NCBI RefSeq assembly: GCF_900114165.1
Contig: NZ_FOSB01000002.1
Location: 186,001 to 250,000 of the forward strand
DNA length: 64,000 bases
Reading direction: 5' to 3'
From: Halobacillus dabanensis
Lineage (GTDB): Bacteria > Bacillota > Bacilli > Bacillales > Halobacillaceae
Positions 57,976 through 64,000 of the stretch are shown here, one piece after another. Below the pieces are notes generated by a model. The model was not told the origin of the DNA, did not search any database, and saw only the letters and a list, made by a program, of their open reading frames with translations. Made by a program: the position numbers and the translations under genes. Each line of letters starts with the position of its first letter. Position 1 is the stretch's first letter.

Positions 57976-58659
57976 TTAGATAACTTCGACCCAGCCATTT
58001 TTAATTGCTGTTACAACGGCTTGTGTACGATCGTTAACATTCATTTTTTGGAGGATGTTACTCACATGGTTTTTGACTGTTTTCTCACTGATGTAAAGAG
58101 CTTCCGCTACGCCACGATTGCTGTTTCCGTCCGCCAACAGTTGCAGCACTTCGCATTCCCGACGCGTAAGCAAGTGCAATGGTTTGCGATATTCAATCGT
58201 ACGATAAGCACTGCTTCCGTTACTCTCCGATAAGCGGCGATATTCAGCCACTAAGTTGTGGGTCACTTTCGGGTGCAGGTATGAACCACCTGCGCTCACA
58301 ACTTTGATCGCCTCTATCAAAGCATCGGAATCCATCTCTTTCAACAGATATCCTTGAGCCCCTGTTTTCAGCGCATGCGTCACATAGTTTTCATCATCAT
58401 GAATGGATAGAATGATGACTTTCATCTCCGGATAGCGTTTTGCGATTTCCGCAGTTGCCTCTACACCGTTCATGCTCGGCATATTGATGTCCATTAAAAC
58501 GACATCCGGCATGTGCTGTTCAATAATATGAAGGGCTGTATCTCCATCGTCACCCTCTGCAACCACTTCGAAACTGGATTCGAAATCTAAAATCCTTTTT
58601 ACACCTTCACGGAATAATTTATGATCATCAATCAAGACTATTCTGGTCGTCATGGTCAT
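57976..58659 (-). CDS. degU: two-component response regulator DegU
   Basis: NarL/FixJ-family regulator of exoenzymes, competence, motility and biofilm. 227 residues. Receiver domain with phosphoacceptor Asp in [13 protein letters not shown] (residue 57) and acidic pair at the N-terminus (IDDHKLF); LuxR-type HTH at the C-terminus ([37 protein letters not shown] spread over 165-205). Partner degS is 165 bases upstream; its own strong terminator follows. Confidence 0.96.
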   Translation of the reverse strand: MTMTTRIVLIDDHKLFREGVKRILDFESSFEVVAEGDDGDTALHIIEQHMPDVVLMDINMPSMNGVEATAEIAKRYPEMKVIILSIHDDENYVTHALKTGAQGYLLKEMDSDALIEAIKVVSAGGSYLHPKVTHNLVAEYRRLSESNGSSAYRTIEYRKPLHLLTRRECEVLQLLADGNSNRGVAEALYISEKTVKNHVSNILQKMNVNDRTQAVVTAIKNGWVEVI

Positions 58660-58824
58660 TTCCTCCTGTTTCTCTTACATAGAATGGTTTTTCAGTCCCC
58701 TAACCTATTCTTTTTCTCTCTATTGTTCACTCTTTTTTTATTTTTTTAGAAAAGTGAATCTACCCTAATCCTATATCCTATTATAAACGATTCACGTCCA
58801 TTTACATAGATATTCGTTGAAATA

Positions 58825-59964
58825 TCAATTTATCGGCAAGTGAATCGTGACAATTGTCCCTTCCCCGACACTTGAATCGATATGAAGTTCTCCGTCTAAC
58901 ATGTCGACGCGTTCCCTCATTCCGACAAGGCCAAAGGATTTCTCTTTCTTTTTAGTTGTGTCGAATCCTTTTCCATCATCTTTCACGATGATCGTTGTGG
59001 CTTCAGCCTTCATTTCTACTTTCACTTTGATTTCTGATGCCTCTGCGTGTTTGACAGCGTTTTGAACGGACTCTTGAACTAAACGAAATAGAGCAACTTC
59101 ATATTTAGACTCCAATCTCCGTTCTTTTCCGAAGGATGTAAAAGCGATGTGTGTTTCTTTGTTGTAATCTTCAATCGTCGCTAGATACTTTTTCAACGTA
59201 GGAATCAGCCCGAGATCATCCAGGGCCATTGGACGCAGATCATAAATGATTCTCCGCACTTCATAGAGCGCAGACCGAACGAGTGACCGGACGCTTTTCA
59301 CTTCCTGCATCGCCTCTTCAATCCCGCGTTCCCGGTAGGTCCTGTCCACTAAATCAGACCTTAGCATTACATTTGCCAGCATCTGTGCAGGACCATCATG
59401 GATTTCACGGGACAATCGTCTGCGTTCTTCTTCTTGAGCTTCGATAATCTGCAAACCGAATTCCTGTTTTTCTTTCGCATCTTCCAGCGCATCACTCACA
59501 TGTCTGAAGTCTTCGGTCAAATAGTTGAGTACGATCGAGATTTTCCCACCTAAAGCTTCTGCCCGTCCGATGGTTTCCTCTAAGTTCTTTAACCGTAGCT
59601 CTAAATCATCTCTCCGCTCACGCAGCTGCTTTTCTTTTTCACGCTTCATGGATAAATCCATTTGTAATCCATGAGTTTGTTCGTACACTTTACGAATTTC
59701 TTCTTCTGAATACTTCTGGAATTGTTTGCTGACTTCTGATAAGCGCATTCGGGAGGACCGTACTTTTTGCTCAAGCTTGTCTCCCTCGTCAATGAGCGAG
59801 AGGACCTGCTTTTTGGTCTCCGTCAAATCTTTATTCAGTTTTTCGAATTCAGTGCGGGATTCTTCACCAATTTGAAAAATTTCATCTTTACTGTTGGTGA
59901 CGGTATCAACCATTTCGCCAATAATATGGTCAAGGGCGATATCCCCATTCTTTTGTACACTCAT
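58825..59964 (-). CDS. degS: sensor histidine kinase DegS
   Basis: Cytoplasmic kinase of DegU, 379 residues. The N-terminal sensor domain is mostly coiled coil (30-180). HisKA_3 phospho-acceptor in EERRRLSREIHDGPAQML, then HATPase with NAVKHAEASE (N box) and DDGKGFD and SFGLVGMRERV. No membrane segment, as in B. subtilis. Start placed at ATG 59964 with GGAGGG 7 bases upstream; an adjacent ATG precedes it. A 165-base gap before degU may hold a secondary degU promoter. Confidence 0.95.
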   Translation of the reverse strand: MSVQKNGDIALDHIIGEMVDTVTNSKDEIFQIGEESRTEFEKLNKDLTETKKQVLSLIDEGDKLEQKVRSSRMRLSEVSKQFQKYSEEEIRKVYEQTHGLQMDLSMKREKEKQLRERRDDLELRLKNLEETIGRAEALGGKISIVLNYLTEDFRHVSDALEDAKEKQEFGLQIIEAQEEERRRLSREIHDGPAQMLANVMLRSDLVDRTYRERGIEEAMQEVKSVRSLVRSALYEVRRIIYDLRPMALDDLGLIPTLKKYLATIEDYNKETHIAFTSFGKERRLESKYEVALFRLVQESVQNAVKHAEASEIKVKVEMKAEATTIIVKDDGKGFDTTKKKEKSFGLVGMRERVDMLDGELHIDSSVGEGTIVTIHLPIN

Positions 59965-60094
59965 CATTAGTCCCTCCATCAATATTCACATAATCATTCG
60001 TAAGTCCCATGTCCTTTTATGGGGGTTTTCTTATGAATTTCTATATATTTAAAAGTCCTCTAGTAAAATAAGCCTCGATTCCGAGACATTTGTG

Positions 60095-60215
60095 AGAGAA
60101 AGGCCTCCAGGAAATGGCGAGACTCCTGTGGGATTAGAGTACTAGGTGAGACCCCGCAAGACGAAGTCTAAAGAGGCTCACCGTACTCCCACGGAAAGTG
60201 AGTTATTTCCCCAAC
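60095..60215 (+). repeat. MITE-like repeat core, copy 4
   Basis: GGAAATGGCGAGACTCCTGT, TAGGTGAGACCCCGCAAGAC, GAAGTCTAAAGAGGCTCACC and CCACGGAAAGTGAGTTATTT. GATTCCGAGACAT just upstream recalls the inner flank of other copies. Lies in the divergent degS-yvyE gap, between promoters. Confidence 0.7.
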
Positions 60216-60338
60216 CACCTGCTCCATTCATCAGTCACGGAACTAAGGAATATTGCAGGGCGCTAGTGAATTAAGATCAATCCATTTGCCGTTTTTTTGG
60301 CCCGTCGATATAATGAAAACTTAGGAGGTTTTCAAAAC

Positions 60339-60980
60339 ATGTTAGAAAGCTATTATACCGTAAAACCGGAAGGATCAGAAGAAATCACCATACAGAAATC
60401 ACGCTTCATCGGTTATGTGAAGCGCTGTGAAACCGAACAAGAAGCACAGGATTTCATTCAACAAATCAAAAAGAAACATCATGATGCTACACATAATTGC
60501 TCTGCCTATATGATCGGCGAGCATGATCTTATACAAAAAGCGAATGATGACGGTGAACCGAGCGGGACTGCCGGTGTACCAATGCTGGAAGTTTTGAAAA
60601 AAAGAGGGCTGAAAGACACAGCAGTCGTCGTGACCCGCTACTTCGGCGGTATAAAACTCGGAGCTGGCGGTCTTATTCGTGCCTATGGCTCTACTACCTC
60701 TGCAGCAATTGATACCACAGGGGTCGTCAAACGCCAATTGATGCAGGAAATGAAAGTGAAAATCGAATACCACCAGCTTGGAAAAGTTGAAAATGAGGTC
60801 AGAAACTCGAAGTACACATTGGAGACGGTTAATTACTTAGAAAATGTGGAATTAATAGTATACGTAGAAAGCGGTGAAGAAGAAGAATTCGAAAACTGGA
60901 TGACCGACTTGACTAGTGGTCAAGCTGTCATAGAAAAAGGGGATTCTCCCTACGTAGAATTTGATGTCACAACTGAGTAA
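60339..60980 (+). CDS. yvyE: YigZ/IMPACT family protein YvyE
   Basis: 213 residues; UPF0029/IMPACT domain at 10-120 (IQKSRFIGYVKRCETEQEAQDF, HNCSAYMIG, NDDGEPSGTAGVPMLEVL, TRYFGGIKLGAGGLIRAYG) and a C-terminal DUF1949 ferredoxin-like domain. Role unproven, perhaps translation-related. The start at 60339 has TAGGAGG about 11 bases upstream; the upstream 14 codons have none. Divergent from degS as in B. subtilis, cotranscribed with tagV. Confidence 0.93.
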   Translation: MLESYYTVKPEGSEEITIQKSRFIGYVKRCETEQEAQDFIQQIKKKHHDATHNCSAYMIGEHDLIQKANDDGEPSGTAGVPMLEVLKKRGLKDTAVVVTRYFGGIKLGAGGLIRAYGSTTSAAIDTTGVVKRQLMQEMKVKIEYHQLGKVENEVRNSKYTLETVNYLENVELIVYVESGEEEEFENWMTDLTSGQAVIEKGDSPYVEFDVTTE

Positions 60981-60994
60981 AGGAGACTGCTCAT

Positions 60995-61984
60995 ATGATA
61001 CGCCGGAAGCGAACCGTTTTCATTTGGACAATAGTCTTTATTGTCCTTATTGGAATTGGTGCGGCCGCTGGTTATGCCGGCTACCTGACCGATCAAGTCA
61101 AAGAAACTGCCACAGAGTCACATCAGGAATTAGACCGTGGCGGGAAGTCTGACAAAAGAACAGAAGAGGTGAATCCTGCTCAAGATCATACCTCTGTGTT
61201 ATTTATTGGGGTGGACGATAGTGAAAAAAGGTCAGAAACTACCTCTCGATCAGATGCACTAATCCTGGCGACATTCAACGAAGACGATAAATCGATAAAA
61301 ATGCTCGATATCCCTCGTGATTCCTTGACGTATATCCCAGAGGTGGGGTATGAAGATAAAATCGCTCATGCTCATGCCTTCGGAGGGGTTGATGCATCCG
61401 TCGAAACCGTCGAGCGCATGCTGGATGTACCGGTCGACTATTACGTCCGTCTGAATTTCCAGTCCTTTGTAGAAATTGTCGATTCCATCGGTGGTATTAC
61501 CTATGACGTCCCATATGAACTGACGGAACAAAACAGTTCGGACCAGGCAGGTGCAATCGAATTGGATGAAGGAACTCAAACACTGAATGGAGAGCAGGCC
61601 CTGGCCTTAGCCCGGACACGAAAACAAGATAGTGATTTAGCTCGTGGGGAAAGACAAATGGAAATCATACAGCAAATTTTCCGGGAGGCGATGTCATCCC
61701 GGGGGTTGAATAACTTTGACGACATACTCGCTTCAGTAAACGAGCATATGAGCACAAATCTAACCTTTGATGAAATGATTACATTCAAAGATTATTTTCT
61801 TCAAAAAGAAGGGTTTACTTTCGATGAAATGCAACTCCAGGGTGAGGGAGGCTTCACCGGAAATGGCTGGTACTATCAACTGGACGAAGAAAGCATCCAA
61901 GAGACCACAGACCAACTGAAAGCTCACTTGGGACTTGAAAAACCCCTCGCCTCAGAAGAAGCTCCAGAAGATGACTCCATGTAA
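60995..61984 (+). CDS. tagV: LytR-CpsA-Psr family wall polymer transferase (TagV-like)
   Basis: Attaches wall teichoic acid to peptidoglycan. 329 residues. N-terminal signal anchor (VFIWTIVFIVLIGIGAAAGYAGYL), then LCP domain with SDALILATFNEDDKSIKMLDIPRDS split at 85-115, the VGYEDKIAHAHAFGG segment, and ALALARTRKQDSDLARGERQ carrying conserved Arg residues. In B. subtilis the gene here is yvhJ (tagV); tagO is its convergent neighbour here too. The paralogs tagT/tagU cannot be excluded by sequence alone. Confidence 0.9.
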   Translation: MIRRKRTVFIWTIVFIVLIGIGAAAGYAGYLTDQVKETATESHQELDRGGKSDKRTEEVNPAQDHTSVLFIGVDDSEKRSETTSRSDALILATFNEDDKSIKMLDIPRDSLTYIPEVGYEDKIAHAHAFGGVDASVETVERMLDVPVDYYVRLNFQSFVEIVDSIGGITYDVPYELTEQNSSDQAGAIELDEGTQTLNGEQALALARTRKQDSDLARGERQMEIIQQIFREAMSSRGLNNFDDILASVNEHMSTNLTFDEMITFKDYFLQKEGFTFDEMQLQGEGGFTGNGWYYQLDEESIQETTDQLKAHLGLEKPLASEEAPEDDSM

Positions 61985-61997
61985 TCATCTTTTATCC

Positions 61998-62023
61998 GCG
62001 GGAGTGCGAGACTCCCGCTTTTT
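61998..62023 (+). terminator. terminator after tagV
   Basis: GCGGGAGT/ACTCCCGC stem with a 5-base loop and TTTTT on the plus strand. Confidence 0.9.
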
Positions 62024-62135
62024 GGCATAGATGCTTTTTCCTTTTTGAATGGATCTCCTTCCCTTTAGCGTACTTGCTTACACAATGATGCCTCCCCGGT
62101 AAATTCCCACACCTCTATCACTTTTCAACTACCAT

Positions 62136-62170
62136 AAAAAAAACGTTGCCCTTAAAGGACAACGTTTTTT
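62136..62170 (-). terminator. terminator after tagO
   Basis: AAACGTTG/CAACGTTT stem with long T-runs on both strands (eight T on the minus strand), 6 bases after the stop; may also back up tagV termination. Confidence 0.85.
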
Positions 62171-62175
62171 GGTGA

Positions 62176-63219
62176 TTACTTTTCACGATAACCACGAATC
62201 ATATTGAGAATCGGTTTATAATCTTTTCCGACCAATCCTGTCATCTCGACAATCATTTCAATCATAAGCACGAGCATCGCAATAACAATCAAAGCCCCAT
62301 ACATCGTCGCCTGTGAAAAAATGACGGCAGCTAAGCTGAATAAAGCACTTACCGCATAAATCATCAAAACAGATTCCGGGTGACTATATCCTAAATTCAA
62401 CAAACAGTGATGCAAATGTGACTTATCCGGAGCTGAAAGCGGCTTCCGGTGGACGACTCTTCTTACGATGGCAAACAACGTGTCCGAAATCGGTACACCA
62501 AGAATGATAACAGGAATGATTAGAGAAAATAATGTGACGTTTTTGAAACCAAGTAAAGAAAGAACACTGATCATGAATCCTAAAAAGAGCGCACCTGTAT
62601 CCCCCATGAAGATTTTCGCAGGGTAAAAGTTATAAACAAGAAAACCTACAGTGCTTCCCAACATCATTAATCCAGCGAACACGACAAAAACATTCCCCAT
62701 AGTAATCGCCATACCAGAAATAGTTAACAGCGCAATCGCTGATACTCCTGCGGCTAATCCATCCAACCCATCAATGAGGTTGATGGCATTTGTAATTCCG
62801 ACAATCCACAAAATCGTGATTGGAATGCTCATATATCCAAAATCCAATTGACCACCGAATGGTAAGTTGATGAATTCTACTTGGACACCACCGATGACAA
62901 CAACGGCTGCTGCTAATAATTGTCCACCAAGTTTAACTTTAGCTGACAGTTCTTTTAAATCATCAAGGACCCCTGTCACAATTATAATCGTCGAACCTAA
63001 TAGTACTGGCCACGTGTATTTGCTTTCCGGGAAAAAGAATAACGTCCCTGCAGCAAAACTAAGGTATATGGCTAAACCGCCTAACCGCGGCATGACATTT
63101 TTGTGTACCTTACGATAGTTCGGTTGATCTGTCGCACCGATTTTAACTGCTATTTTCTTGACGATCGGTGTGACCAGAATGGAAGCGATCAAGCAAAATA
63201 GCAAGGCCTTATACTCCAT
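62176..63219 (-). CDS. tagO: undecaprenyl-phosphate N-acetylglucosaminyl 1-phosphate transferase
   Basis: First membrane step of wall teichoic acid synthesis: UDP-GlcNAc plus undecaprenyl phosphate to lipid-linked GlcNAc. 347 residues, about eleven helices. Family motifs: GVLDDLKELS (DD pair), NAINLIDGLDGLAAG, MGDTGALFLGF, and the HIH-type loop KSHLHHCLLNLG. With tagV it frames the teichoic acid theme of this end of the window. Confidence 0.95.
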   Translation of the reverse strand: MEYKALLFCLIASILVTPIVKKIAVKIGATDQPNYRKVHKNVMPRLGGLAIYLSFAAGTLFFFPESKYTWPVLLGSTIIIVTGVLDDLKELSAKVKLGGQLLAAAVVVIGGVQVEFINLPFGGQLDFGYMSIPITILWIVGITNAINLIDGLDGLAAGVSAIALLTISGMAITMGNVFVVFAGLMMLGSTVGFLVYNFYPAKIFMGDTGALFLGFMISVLSLLGFKNVTLFSLIIPVIILGVPISDTLFAIVRRVVHRKPLSAPDKSHLHHCLLNLGYSHPESVLMIYAVSALFSLAAVIFSQATMYGALIVIAMLVLMIEMIVEMTGLVGKDYKPILNMIRGYREK

Positions 63220-63514
63220 AAAGACCCTCCCTCAGGTTTATTATGTCCTCTCCTACAAGTCATAAGCTGATATATAATTTCCATATTTGTCTGTATAAAC
63301 GTCATCGTCTCGTTGCATATTAACCGTAAAAAATTATATCACAAGAAAACCTTTTTGATTATAACGATTTGGTTACTTTTTCATTAACCCCTCCCTCTAC
63401 CTTTGAAACATTTTTATGTAAAATATCGCATTCCCTTACAAAAATCGCTAAACAGAATCATTTGAATAAATGACAAAGGCCATGATAAAATGTCTTCTTT
63501 CGTCATAAATTTAC
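63220..63514. other. tagO-permease divergent gap
   Basis: No gene. A/T-rich; the tagO promoter should lie within 63230-63350 but no clear pair was found. TTGAAT near 63462 with an A/T-rich -10 (GATAAAAT, 63484-63491) is a possible permease promoter. Confidence 0.35.
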
Positions 63515-63539
63515 ATCTTCTGTGATTATAACAGAAGAT
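63515..63539. repeat. inverted repeat before the permease gene
   Basis: ATCTTCTGT and ACAGAAGAT (9 bp, perfect) around a 7-base loop, 70 bases before the permease start; possible operator. Confidence 0.45.
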
Positions 63540-63609
63540 TTGGAATTATTTATACACGAAGGAAAATTTTAATAATTACTTTTTCACACAACCTGGGAGG
63601 ATACAATTC

Positions 63610-64000
63610 ATGTCCATGAGAGAGAGAAAAAAATTAGAAAAATCACTGAAGCCACATTGGGTGTGGGCAATCGCCTTCGGGTCCGCCATCGGCTGGGGTG
63701 CTTTTGTATTACCAACAGACTGGATCGGACAAGCTGGACCTCTTGGAGTAGTCATCGGCATTTTGTTAGGGGCTGCGTTAATGATGGTCATCGGGGTCAG
63801 TTATGGTTTCCTCATCGAAAAATTCCCCGTCACTGGTGGAGAGTTCGCCTATGCTTACATAGGATTCGGTCGAAAATTTGCGTTTATGGCCGGTTGGTTT
63901 TTAACCCTTGGTTATATTTGCATCGTCGCATTAAATGCTTCAGCCCTGGCATTGCTTGCTAAATTCCTTTTTCCTGACCTTGTCCGTACAGGAAACATGT
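63610..64000 (+). CDS. APC-family amino acid permease, N-terminal part
   Basis: Only the first 130 codons are in the window. Three to four membrane helices, with the APC helix-1 motif FGSAIGWGAFVLPTDW (unwound Gly-containing substrate site) and FPVTGGEFAYAYIGFGRKFAF in helix 3. GGGAGG lies 9 bases before the ATG. Family members carry amino acids or amines such as ethanolamine; substrate cannot be judged from this part. Confidence 0.88.
   Translation, partial: MSMRERKKLEKSLKPHWVWAIAFGSAIGWGAFVLPTDWIGQAGPLGVVIGILLGAALMMVIGVSYGFLIEKFPVTGGEFAYAYIGFGRKFAFMAGWFLTLGYICIVALNASALALLAKFLFPDLVRTGNM

Overview
The window comes from a low-to-moderate GC Bacillaceae chromosome. Gene order follows Bacillus subtilis closely: hprK-lgt-yvoD-ppaX-yvoF, uvrA-uvrB, minJ-ctpB-ftsE-cccB, prfB-secA-hpf, fliT-fliS-fliD-flaG-hag-csrA-fliW-yviE-flgL-flgK-flgN-flgM-yvyF-comFC-comFA-degV-degU-degS-yvyE-tagV-tagO. 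Protein sequences and repeat content suggest a halophilic relative such as Halobacillus or a neighbouring genus; that genus call is inference.

Layout. 1-2.2 kb: the end of a sugar-acid operon (2-keto-3-deoxygluconate aldolase, 2-hydroxyacid dehydrogenase) behind a promoter with two cre-like sites and a palindromic operator. 2.4-11.3 kb: glycerol genes glpD, glpK, glpF and glpP, directly joined to yvoF-ppaX-yvoD-lgt-hprK. The hairpins before glpF and glpD look like GlpP-controlled attenuators. 11.4-14.6 kb: yvlD, yvlB, a repeat-rich gap, and the bacillithiol pair bshB2/yojF. 14.6-21.3 kb: uvrA, a frameshifted uvrB and prfC. 21.6-27.1 kb: a SWIM-SNF2 helicase, ctaA and a HAD dehalogenase. 27.3-29.4 kb: a PAS-GGDEF protein with an in-frame stop inside GGDEF. 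29.8-30.8 kb: a Fur-box-controlled siderophore ABC ATPase. 31-36.5 kb: a DUF1835-like protein, minJ, ctpB, ftsE without ftsX, and cytochrome c-551. 36.5-43.6 kb: yvjA, galU, prfB (programmed +1 frameshift), secA, a small CxxC protein and hpf (sigma-B promoter). 43.9-54.6 kb: the late flagellar cluster. 54.7-60 kb: comFC, comFA, degV, degU, degS. 60-64 kb: yvyE, tagV, tagO and the start of an amino-acid permease.

The most striking feature is the flagellin gene hag (minus strand). Its reading frame seems to stop early with a non-flagellin tail, but the missing 37-residue flagellin C-terminus lies 358 bases downstream. The sequence between carries P, Q, R and S core elements of a group I intron in the right order, so hag is a split gene with a compact ORF-less intron. 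Just beyond hag, on the opposite strand, a promoter and ribosome site precede a 29-codon ORF with a LAGLIDADG-like motif, possibly a homing-endonuclease remnant.

Other irregularities: an A8 run breaks uvrB; a TAA splits the diguanylate cyclase; ftsX is missing next to an intact ftsE; three long GACCTGGTAC palindromes are dispersed at 19.6, 24.85 and 57.85 kb; and a larger MITE-like repeat has copies at 12.9, 13.2, 27.1, 50.7 and 60.1 kb. I saw no rRNA, tRNA, CRISPR array, transposase or prophage genes.
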